DNA of 24,280 nt. It comes from CAIYYX01 sp035530135 (GTDB lineage: Bacteria; Pseudomonadota; Gammaproteobacteria; Burkholderiales; Rhodocyclaceae). The stretch covers positions 1-24,280 of the forward strand of contig DATKVJ010000153.1 of assembly GCA_035530135.1 (NCBI GenBank). Reading direction: 5' to 3'. Positions within the stretch are counted from its first letter, which is position 1. The number at the start of each line of letters is the position of its first letter. The notes under the pieces were generated by a model. That model ran no database searches. It was given only the letters and a program-made list of their open reading frames with translations, and had not been told where the DNA came from. Shown one piece after another: positions 1-6,478 of the stretch. The position numbers were made by a program, and so were the translations under genes.

Positions 1-3
1 CTG

Positions 4-207
4 GTGAAGGTTCCCGTATTCGCCCGCCTCGGGATCGCCGATCGCCCGACTCACCAAACCGGGAGCGCAGTGAAGTCCGATCTGACCTCGCAGATCGCCC
101 AGCGATCCTATCAACTCTACGAGCAGCGAGGCCGCCAGGAAGGGTTAGCCGCGCAGGACTGGGATCAAGCCGAGCGAGAGATCCGGAGCGCCGAAGCCGA
201 TAGATGA
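4..207 (+). CDS. DUF2934 family small protein (start uncertain)
   Basis: This short ORF of up to 67 residues carries a DUF2934-like signature: IAQRSYQLYEQRGRQEG followed by DWDQAEREI. DUF2934 proteins are small, soluble and of unknown function, so no role is assigned. The frame is open to the window edge. GTG at 4 is the first possible start in view, but GTG at 70 is also attractive because it follows GGGAG at 61-65 and lies just before the conserved block, giving a 45-residue protein. The stop TGA (205-207) overlaps an ATG at 204, so the next small ORF is probably translationally coupled. The family call rests on the YxLYExRG...DWxxAExEI pattern alone. Confidence 0.6.
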   Translation: MKVPVFARLGIADRPTHQTGSAVKSDLTSQIAQRSYQLYEQRGRQEGLAAQDWDQAEREIRSAEADR

Positions 208-335
208 ACGCTACCAGCCCCAGCTCGGCGAACCTCGGCGTGGTCGTCACGGTGCGCGCGCCGGCCGACCACGACCGGACCGTGGCGCTGGGCTCATGCG
301 CGTGCTTGCGCGCCGCCGTGCCGGGGAACCGATGA
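204..335 (+). CDS. 43-codon ORF coupled to both neighbours, unknown
   Basis: This small ORF begins with ATG at 204, inside an ATGA overlap with the DUF2934 stop, and ends at TGA 333-335, which overlaps the ATG at 332 of the lactonase gene in a second ATGA. The predicted peptide starts MNATSPSSANLGVVVTVRAP and contains one CAC motif near its end. I do not recognise it. The stretch LGVVVTVR loosely resembles the N-terminus of F1/N-type ATPase beta subunits, so it could be a decayed remnant, but the match is too short to rely on. The double ATGA linkage is the main argument that it is translated; in GC-rich DNA such an ORF could also arise by chance. Confidence 0.3.
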   Translation: MNATSPSSANLGVVVTVRAPADHDRTVALGSCACLRAAVPGNR

Positions 336-1045
336 ATCGCGCCGGCCCGGAATCTTGCCGCTGGCATGCGTTTGCCGACGAGCGGGCCCTGCAACAAGCG
401 GCGCTTGAGACCATCCTGGCCGTCGCGGCACGGGCCATTCGGCAGCGCGGCCGATTCCACCTGGTGCTCGCCGGCGGCAACACGCCGCGCGAAGTGTATC
501 GCGGCCTAGGCGCGGCCCGAGCCGACTGGTCCGCGTGGCACATCTATTTCGGCGACGAGCGCTGCCTGGCGCCGGACGCTGCGGCGCGCAACTCGCGCAT
601 GGCCGCGGCGGTCTGGCTCGACCGCGTGCCCATCCCCGCCACGCAGCGGCACCCGATACCGGGGGAGCTGGGCGCGCTGCAGGCGGCCAGAAGCTACGCC
701 GAAACGCTGCGCCCGGTCGGCGACTTCGATCTGGTGCTGCTCGGCCTGGGCGAGGACGGCCACACGGCCAGCCTGTTTCCCGGGCACGAGTGGGGGACGG
801 CGCCCGGGTCGCCGGATACGCTGGCGGTGTTCGACGCACCCAAGCCGCCGCCGCAGCGCGTGTCCTTGAGCGCGGCGCGGCTCGGCCGGGCGCGGCGAGT
901 GCTATTTCTGGTCAGCGGCGAGTCCAAACACGGGGCGGTGGCAAAGTGGCGCGCCGGCGAAGACATTCCGGCGCGGGCGATCGTGCCGGCGGCCGGTGTC
1001 GATGTGCTGGTGGCGTCCGCGCTGCTCATGCCCTTGGTCGTCTAG
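332..1045 (+). CDS. pgl: 6-phosphogluconolactonase
   Basis: The predicted enzyme hydrolyses 6-phosphogluconolactone to 6-phosphogluconate in the oxidative pentose phosphate / Entner-Doudoroff entry, in the cytoplasm. From ATG 332 it has 237 residues, typical of the DevB/SOL type. Visible family motifs in order are LAGGNTP (phosphate binding), YFGDER, and LGLGEDGHTASLFPG with the conserved His, followed by the C-terminal VLFLVSGESK block. An in-frame ATG at 296 would add 12 residues, but ATG 332 is preferred because it forms an ATGA overlap with the preceding small ORF and is preceded by GGGGAA at 323-328. No zwf or gnd gene is in the window, so its usual partners must lie upstream or elsewhere. 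Confidence 0.9.
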   Translation: MNRAGPESCRWHAFADERALQQAALETILAVAARAIRQRGRFHLVLAGGNTPREVYRGLGAARADWSAWHIYFGDERCLAPDAAARNSRMAAAVWLDRVPIPATQRHPIPGELGALQAARSYAETLRPVGDFDLVLLGLGEDGHTASLFPGHEWGTAPGSPDTLAVFDAPKPPPQRVSLSAARLGRARRVLFLVSGESKHGAVAKWRAGEDIPARAIVPAAGVDVLVASALLMPLVV

Positions 1046-1064
1046 ATTGGATATGACGCCGATT

Positions 1065-1087
1065 CGGTGAGCTGAAGGGCTTCACCG
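1065..1087 (+). terminator. Weak stem-loop after pgl
   Basis: CGGTGA (1065-1070) pairs with TCACCG (1082-1087), with two more inner G-C pairs possible across a one-base bulge. It lies 20 bases after the pgl stop. There is no T-run after it, so intrinsic termination is uncertain. Confidence 0.25.
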
Positions 1088-1165
1088 CCGATCTGAGACC
1101 GAGCAGAAAACCAGCGTCATGTCGATGGCATGCTCTAATTCCCTGAGCGGGAAAGGGAATCCCGG

Positions 1166-1200
1166 TTGCCCACAGTTTTTGTGGATAAGGCTGTGGATAG
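1166..1200. promoter_or_regulatory. Cluster of DnaA-box-like 9-mers
   Basis: TGTGGATAA at 1180-1188 is the exact reverse complement of the DnaA consensus TTATCCACA. TGTGGATAG at 1192-1200 differs by one base and has the same orientation, 12 bp away start to start. TTGCCCACA at 1166-1174 is a two-mismatch match on the plus strand. They lie in a gap of about 380 bp with no convincing gene. Whether DnaA binds here is inference. Confidence 0.45.
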
Positions 1201-1359
1201 GGGCCGAAAATCCGGCGCCGCGCCGCGCCGGAACTGGCGCGCTGTCACCTTGCTGAAACATTCGGCAATACTTTTGGCGCGATGAAAAGCGCCGCAGCCT
1301 CGATGTTCGTGACCGGGAAGTTTTTGCGCGTTTTTCGGAGATTCATCAATGCTTATGAA

Positions 1360-1397
1360 TTGAAACCATTTAACATTATAATAAATAAGGTTATAGT
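1360..1397 (+). promoter_or_regulatory. Candidate promoter region for the receiver gene
   Basis: The AT-rich island contains a perfect TATAAT at 1377-1382 and a TATAGT at 1392-1397. TTGAAA lies at 1360-1365 but is only 11 bp from the first box, so no well-spaced -35 element can be assigned. The position 30-50 bp upstream of the receiver gene fits a promoter. Confidence 0.35.
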
Positions 1398-1426
1398 ATC
1401 ACCAGGGGTCTATACGGATCGAACAC

Positions 1427-1855
1427 TTGCGCACTACGGAAAAAGATCGGGAAGCGCCGCCGGACGGGAATCTTTGCGCGCGCTCGAGCGCCGCGCAGAC
1501 CGTGCTCTACTACCACGATGACCAGGCGAGGGTCGGGGAACTGCGGGCCTTCCTGGAACGCCGCTTCGCCAGGCTGCTGATCGCCGAACACGACTTCGCG
1601 GCACTGGCGCTGCTGCGCCGGCACCTGCCCGATCTGGTCGTGGCGGACCTGACGTTTTGCACCGGCCATGACCTGTTGTTGTTCCAGGCCCTGCGCCAGC
1701 TCGACCCGGCCATCCCGCTGCTGATCGCCACCCCCGACGGCGATCGGCACGCGCGCCTGTCGGGACTCGACCCGCGGCCGACCCGCTACCTGGAGCGGCC
1801 GATCGATATCGCACTTTTGGCGTCGCTGTTGGACCAGGTTCAGGTGCAGCGCTGA
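1427..1855 (+). CDS. Stand-alone response-regulator receiver (REC-like) protein
   Basis: The 142-residue protein looks like a single receiver domain: a first strand ending in the acidic pair D31-D32 (VLYYHDD), a phospho-acceptor candidate D74 in VVADLTF, and a switch Thr at T102 in LLIATPDG. At the position of the conserved Lys of the KP motif the sequence reads YLERPID, so R124 replaces Lys. No DNA-binding or enzymatic output domain follows. The frame opens at TTG 1427 with no strong ribosome-binding site; GTG at 1502 would start directly on the first strand and is an alternative. It lies 146 bp upstream of the GGDEF/EAL gene on the same strand and may feed into it; a histidine kinase is not present nearby. 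Divergence at the Lys position means phosphorylation signalling could be altered. Confidence 0.65.
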   Translation: MRTTEKDREAPPDGNLCARSSAAQTVLYYHDDQARVGELRAFLERRFARLLIAEHDFAALALLRRHLPDLVVADLTFCTGHDLLLFQALRQLDPAIPLLIATPDGDRHARLSGLDPRPTRYLERPIDIALLASLLDQVQVQR

Positions 1856-2001
1856 AGTCCGCCGGCTGCCGGCCGTGCGCCGGTGTGGCCAGTGTGGTAA
1901 GGTCGCCGCTCAAAAACTGGCGGGGGCCGAGGCTGGCTGGTTCGCCCGGCGCGCCCGCCTGACCCCGCCGAACGCTTCACGGACGAGACCCACGAGCGCT
2001 T

Positions 2002-4620
2002 ATGGCCTCCATCGACAGACTGTGCATTGCGGCCGAGATCGGGCTGGACCGCGCGGAAATCGCCGAGCGCAAGCGCTGCCTCGAGTTCGGCGCGAGCGAT
2101 GTCGCGCTCCTCACGGAACTCCGCGGGTGGCTCGAGCCGGCGGGCGGCGCCGTGGTCGACGCCGTCTTCGAGCGGCTCTCGCAGTGCTCCCCGCTGCCGG
2201 GCGGCGAAGCGCTGGCGACGCGTCTCAAGACCGCCCTGGCCCGCTGTCTCGGCGGCCTGACCCGGGGCGAGCTGGGGGAGGGCTATGTCCTCGACCGGTT
2301 GGAACTGGGCTGCCTCTGCCAGCGCGCGGGCCTCGCGCCGAAGCGGCTGATCGCGCTCTATCGCCAGTACCTCGCCGCGCTGTTCGGTCTCGCCGCGCGG
2401 GCCATGCCGGGCGACGGCCTGCGCCAGGCGGCGGCTTGCGATGCGGCGCTCAAGCTGGCGGCGCTCGACATCGGCCTGGTCCTGGACGGTCACGCCCACT
2501 TCGAGCAGCGCGCCCTGCGCGAGAGCGAGGAGCGCTTCCGTAGTCTCGCGGCGCTCTCTTCCGACTCGGTCTGGGAGCAGGACGATCGGCTCCGCTACAC
2601 CTTCCGCAGCAACACCGTCTTGAGCGACGGACGCGACTCGGCAGCCTTCATCGGCAAGACCCGCTGGGAGCTGCCCATCGTCGGCGTCAGCGCTGAACAA
2701 TGGGCCGAGCACCGGGCGCTGCTGGCCGCGCATCAGCCGTTCCACGACTGGGAATACCGGACCCGCGACCAAGACGGCACGATCAGCTGGCACAGCAGCA
2801 GCGGTTCGCCGCTGTTCGACGCCCAGGGCAGATTCAAGGGTTACCGCGGCGTCGGCCGTAACATCACCGCGAGGAAGCGGGCGGAAGAAGCGATGCGGCT
2901 GCGCGAGCGGGCGATCGAGGCGAGCATCAACGGCGTCATCATGATCAAGGCGTCGAAGGATGAGGACAACCCGATCATCTACGCCAATCCGGCCTTCGAG
3001 CGCATGTCGGGCTATTCGGAGGAGGAGGTGATCGGGCGCAACTCGCGCTTCCTGTTCGGCGAGGATCTGGACCAGCCCGACATCGAGCGGCTGCGCGAGG
3101 CGACGCGCAAGGGTGAGGAAGCCCAGGTCGTGGTGCGCAACTACAAGAAGGACGGCAGCCCCTATTGGATCGACCTGTCCGCGGCGCCGGTCCATGACGA
3201 GGAAGGGCGGCTCACGCATTTCATCAACGTCTTCAACGACGTCACCGAGCGCATGAACTACCAAGCGGCGCTGGAGCGCCAGGCGAACCACGACGCGCTC
3301 ACCGGGCTCGCCAACCGCAATCTGCTCAACGACCGGCTGGAGCACGCCATCGCGCTGGCGGAGCGGCACGGCAAGACCATGGCGGTCATTTTCATCGACC
3401 TCGATCGTTTCAAGGACGTGAACGATAGTCTGGGCCACGACGTCGGCGACCAGTTGCTGAAGAACGTGGCGGTCGCGGTGTCCGGCTGCGTCCGCGACGT
3501 CGATACCGTCGCCCGCGTCGGCGGCGACGAGTTCGTGTTGATCCTCGCCGAGGCGGAGTCCGAGAACGACGTGGTGATCGCCATGGGCCGGATCCTGGCG
3601 GCGGTGTCCGGCCAATACCAGGTCGCCGGACACGAGCTGCACGTCGGCTGCAGCATCGGCGCGAGTCTCTACCCGCGCGACGGGCGGGACGTCGGCACCC
3701 TGCTCAAGAATGCCGACGCCGCGATGTACCGCGCCAAGGAGGGCGGCCGCAACCGCTTCCAGTTCTATCAGGAAGAGATGAACGCCCGGCTGAGCCAGCG
3801 CCTCTCGCTGGAGACCAAGCTGCGCCACGCCCTGGAACGGCAGGAATTGCTGCTCCATTACCAGCCGCAGATCTCCCTGGACAGCGGTGCGATCGTCGGC
3901 ATGGAGGCGCTGCTGCGCTGGCAGCATCCGGAGCTCGGCCTGGTGTCGCCGGCACGGTTCATCGCCATCGCCGAAGACACCGGCCTGATCGTGCCGATCG
4001 GGAAATGGGTACTCGAATCCGCCTGCGCCCAGGCCAGGGCTTGGCAGGAGGCCGGGCTGCCGCGGCTCAGGATGGCGGTGAACATCTCCGCCCGGCAGTT
4101 CCGGCACAAGGGCCTGGTCGATGCGATCCGGCGGGTGCTGGAGCGCACCGGGCTCGAGCCCGGGCTGCTCGAAGTCGAGATCACCGAGAGCATGGCGATG
4201 CACGATCCCGAGGAGACCCTGCGCCTGCTCGGGGGTCTCAAGGAGAGCGGCCTGCGCATCGCCCTGGACGACTTCGGCACGGGCTTTTCCAGTCTCAGCT
4301 ACCTGAAGCGCTTTCCCATCGACGTGCTGAAGATCGACCAGTCCTTCGTCAGCGGCATCGCCGGTGACAGGCACGACGCGGCGATCGTCCGGACGGTGAT
4401 CGGCCTGGCGCGCAGCCTCGGCCTGCAGATCACCGCGGAGGGCGTGGAGACCGCGGAGCAGGCGGGCTTGCTCCGCGCCTGGACCTGCGACGACGCCCAA
4501 GGCTACCACTTCAGCTCGCCGCTTTGCGCGGGGGACGCCACCGCGCTGCTGCAGCAAGGCCGGAGATTCGAGACCCGGGAACCCGGCATCGCGACGGCGA
4601 GCAAGGTCCAGCGGCGATAG
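2002..4620 (+). CDS. Globin-like sensor / PAS / LOV-like PAS / GGDEF-EAL c-di-GMP enzyme
   Basis: This 872-residue cytoplasmic protein should make and/or degrade cyclic di-GMP. Residues about 20-170 match globin-coupled sensor (protoglobin-type) domains: RKRCLEF, VALLTELRGWLEP, VVDAVFERL, then LELGCLCQRAGLAP, where the usual proximal haem His is Cys106. A PAS domain follows (about 174-298), then a second PAS (about 305-420) that is LOV-like, reading GRNSRFL with Ser348 in place of the photoactive Cys. The GGDEF domain has intact G507-G-D-E-F511 and an RxxD inhibitory site (R498-D501). The EAL domain has E635 in EALLRW, plus NISARQF, EITES, DDFGTGFSS, LKID and AEGVET, so it looks catalytically complete. 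No membrane segment is evident. The start ATG has only a weak upstream Shine-Dalgarno sequence. The receiver gene just upstream may be a partner. Confidence 0.9.
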   Translation: MASIDRLCIAAEIGLDRAEIAERKRCLEFGASDVALLTELRGWLEPAGGAVVDAVFERLSQCSPLPGGEALATRLKTALARCLGGLTRGELGEGYVLDRLELGCLCQRAGLAPKRLIALYRQYLAALFGLAARAMPGDGLRQAAACDAALKLAALDIGLVLDGHAHFEQRALRESEERFRSLAALSSDSVWEQDDRLRYTFRSNTVLSDGRDSAAFIGKTRWELPIVGVSAEQWAEHRALLAAHQPFHDWEYRTRDQDGTISWHSSSGSPLFDAQGRFKGYRGVGRNITARKRAEEAMRLRERAIEASINGVIMIKASKDEDNPIIYANPAFERMSGYSEEEVIGRNSRFLFGEDLDQPDIERLREATRKGEEAQVVVRNYKKDGSPYWIDLSAAPVHDEEGRLTHFINVFNDVTERMNYQAALERQANHDALTGLANRNLLNDRLEHAIALAERHGKTMAVIFIDLDRFKDVNDSLGHDVGDQLLKNVAVAVSGCVRDVDTVARVGGDEFVLILAEAESENDVVIAMGRILAAVSGQYQVAGHELHVGCSIGASLYPRDGRDVGTLLKNADAAMYRAKEGGRNRFQFYQEEMNARLSQRLSLETKLRHALERQELLLHYQPQISLDSGAIVGMEALLRWQHPELGLVSPARFIAIAEDTGLIVPIGKWVLESACAQARAWQEAGLPRLRMAVNISARQFRHKGLVDAIRRVLERTGLEPGLLEVEITESMAMHDPEETLRLLGGLKESGLRIALDDFGTGFSSLSYLKRFPIDVLKIDQSFVSGIAGDRHDAAIVRTVIGLARSLGLQITAEGVETAEQAGLLRAWTCDDAQGYHFSSPLCAGDATALLQQGRRFETREPGIATASKVQRR

Positions 4621-4640
4621 AATAGTCTCCCCGCGTCCGT

Positions 4641-4657
4641 CCCCGCCCCGGGCGGGG
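4641..4657 (+). other. GC-rich stem-loop between GGDEF/EAL and FAD genes
   Basis: CCCCGCC (4641-4647) and GGCGGGG (4651-4657) form a 7-bp stem with a 3-base loop, 20 bp after the GGDEF/EAL stop and 31 bp before the next ATG. No T-run follows. It could slow transcription or be a leader element. Confidence 0.35.
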
Positions 4658-4688
4658 CGCGCCAAGAGCCCCCATCGGACCAGCACCC

Positions 4689-6302
4689 ATGTTGCGACTG
4701 ACCGAAGTCAAGCTGCCTCTCGACCATCCCGAGAGCGAGATCCGGGCCGCCATCGTCAGGCGCCTGGGCATCGCGGCGGCGGACCTCGTCGCCTACAGCG
4801 TTTTCCGCCGCGGCATAGACGCGCGCAAGTCCGCGGCCATCGCGTTCATCTACACGCTGGATGTCGAACTCAGGGACGAGGCGGGCGTGCTGGCGGCGCT
4901 GAAGGACGACCGCCACGTCGCGGTCGCGCCGGACACCGGCTACCGCTTCGTCGCCCGGGCGACGCCGGGATTGCAGTCGCGGCCGGTGGTCATCGGCACC
5001 GGACCGTGCGGGCTGTTCGCCGGGCTGCTGCTCGCCCAGATGGGCTTTCGTCCGATCATCCTGGAGCGCGGCAAGCCGGTGCGCGAGCGCACCAAGGACA
5101 CCTTCGGGCTGTGGCGGCAGGGCCGGCTCGATCCCGAGTCCAACGTGCAGTTCGGGGAGGGCGGCGCCGGGACCTTCTCCGACGGCAAGCTGCACAGCCA
5201 GATCAAGGATCCCGGGCAGCGCGGGCGCAAGGTGCTGACCGAGTTCGTCGCCGCCGGCGCTCCCGCCGAGATCCTCTACCTCTCCAAGCCCCACGTCGGC
5301 ACCTTCAGGCTGGTGGCCGTGGTCGAGCACATGCGCGCGGCCATCGTCGCGCTCGGCGGGGAAATCCGCTTCCGGAGCAAGGTCGAGGATCTCGACATCG
5401 AGGCGTCGGCGGGCGGCGGCCGCATCCGCGGCGTGCTGCTCGCGGGCGGCGAGCGCATCCCCTGCGATCACGTCGTGCTCGCCGTCGGCCACAGCGCCCG
5501 CGACACCTTCCAGATGCTCTTCGACCGCGGCGTCGCGATCGAGGCCAAGCCCTTCTCCATCGGCTTGCGCATCGAGCATCCGCAATCGCTGATCGATCGC
5601 GCGCGTTTCGGCAAGCACGCCGGTCACCCGCTGCTCGGCGCCGCCGACTACAAGCTGGTGCATCACGCGCGCAACGGCCGCTCGGTCTACAGCTTCTGCA
5701 TGTGCCCGGGCGGCACCGTGGTGGCGGCCGCTTCCGAGCCGGGGCGGGTGGTGACCAACGGCATGAGCCAGTATTCGCGCAACGAGCGCAATGCCAACAG
5801 CGCCATCGTCGTCGGCGTCACACCCGCCGACTATCCCGGCCATCCTCTCGCCGGCGTGGCCTTCCAGCGCCATTGGGAGGAACGCGCCTTCGCCGCCGGC
5901 GGCGCGAACTACGCCGCTCCGGCGCAGCGGCTGGGCGACTTCCTCAAGGGCGTCCCCTCGGCAGCGTCGGGCAGCGTCCTGCCTTCCTATCGACCGGGCG
6001 TGCTGATGACCGATCTGGCCGACTGTCTGCCCGATTACGCCGTCGCGGCGCTGCGCGAGGCGATCCCGGCCTTCGACCGGCAGATCAGGGGCTTCGCCCA
6101 GGACGACGCCCTGCTGACCGGCGTCGAGACGCGCACCTCTTCGCCGATACGCATCCGCCGCGGCGAGGATTATCAGAGCGTGAATATCCGCGGGCTGTAT
6201 CCGGCAGGGGAGGGCGCGGGCTACGCGGGAGGCATTCTCTCCGCGGCGGTCGACGGCATCAAGGTGGCGGAAGCCGTGGCCCTCGACGTGGTCGGCGGCT
6301 AA
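4689..6302 (+). CDS. FAD-dependent dehydrogenase, COG2509-like
   Basis: The 537-residue protein belongs to the uncharacterised FAD-dependent dehydrogenase group (COG2509). An N-terminal region of about 95 residues without a nucleotide-binding motif (starting MLRLTEVKLPLDHPE) precedes the FAD dinucleotide-binding fold, seen as VVIGTGPCGLFAG with G103, G105 and G108 of the GxGxxG motif, followed by the strand ending in LERG. Family-typical blocks are FGEGGAGTFSDGKL, KPHVGT, and near the C-terminus YPAGEGAGYAGGI, the second FAD-contacting segment. Length and layout match the family. The physiological substrate is not known. ATG 4689 is the first start after a 68-bp gap. The next gene, 176 bp downstream, is also a flavoenzyme, but the gap suggests it can be expressed separately. 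Confidence 0.85.
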   Translation: MLRLTEVKLPLDHPESEIRAAIVRRLGIAAADLVAYSVFRRGIDARKSAAIAFIYTLDVELRDEAGVLAALKDDRHVAVAPDTGYRFVARATPGLQSRPVVIGTGPCGLFAGLLLAQMGFRPIILERGKPVRERTKDTFGLWRQGRLDPESNVQFGEGGAGTFSDGKLHSQIKDPGQRGRKVLTEFVAAGAPAEILYLSKPHVGTFRLVAVVEHMRAAIVALGGEIRFRSKVEDLDIEASAGGGRIRGVLLAGGERIPCDHVVLAVGHSARDTFQMLFDRGVAIEAKPFSIGLRIEHPQSLIDRARFGKHAGHPLLGAADYKLVHHARNGRSVYSFCMCPGGTVVAAASEPGRVVTNGMSQYSRNERNANSAIVVGVTPADYPGHPLAGVAFQRHWEERAFAAGGANYAAPAQRLGDFLKGVPSAASGSVLPSYRPGVLMTDLADCLPDYAVAALREAIPAFDRQIRGFAQDDALLTGVETRTSSPIRIRRGEDYQSVNIRGLYPAGEGAGYAGGILSAAVDGIKVAEAVALDVVGG

Positions 6303-6466
6303 GACCCCGTCTGCGACACGGTCACGCCCCCGGCCGGGTCTCTGTTTGCGCCGACTTCGGTGCCGGCAACGCGCCATGGGGTAGAATTTGGCCCGGGGAG
6401 CGAATTCCTGTCAGATCCGGTGCGGCGCCGGGCGCTCGAGAACAGGTCAACACTGTCGATGGCAGT

Positions 6467-6472
6467 AGAAGG
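6467..6472 (+). promoter_or_regulatory. Ribosome-binding site deciding the start of the nitronate monooxygenase-like gene
   Basis: AGAAGG at 6467-6472 directly abuts an ATG at 6473 but sits 6 bases before the second in-frame ATG at 6479. Spacing therefore favours 6479 as the initiation codon. Confidence 0.6.
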
Positions 6473-6478
6473 ATGGCA

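Larger units (their letters stand above)
1046..1426. other. Non-coding gap with AT-rich island
   Basis: This 381-bp gap between pgl and the receiver gene holds the DnaA-box-like cluster at 1166-1200 and an AT-rich island around 1317-1400 that contrasts sharply with the GC-rich surroundings. A 79-codon frame (1282-1521) crosses it but resembles no family and overlaps the receiver gene in another frame, so I do not call it. TTCCC/GGGAA at about 1139-1154 can form a small hairpin. Confidence 0.6.

Noticed and set aside
1282..1521. A 79-codon plus-strand ORF across the AT-rich island
   Set aside because: It has no family resemblance, no clear ribosome-binding site, and overlaps the receiver gene in another frame; the sequence is better explained as a regulatory region.
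1840..4686. A 948-codon open frame on the minus strand opposite the GGDEF/EAL gene
   Set aside because: It is antisense to an unmistakable multi-domain gene, shows no family motif, and long antisense frames are expected in GC-rich DNA with strong third-position GC bias.
5006..6478. Upstream extension of the nitronate monooxygenase-like frame through the FAD gene
   Set aside because: The extension is an Arg-rich out-of-frame reading of the FAD gene; family similarity and Shine-Dalgarno spacing begin at 6479.
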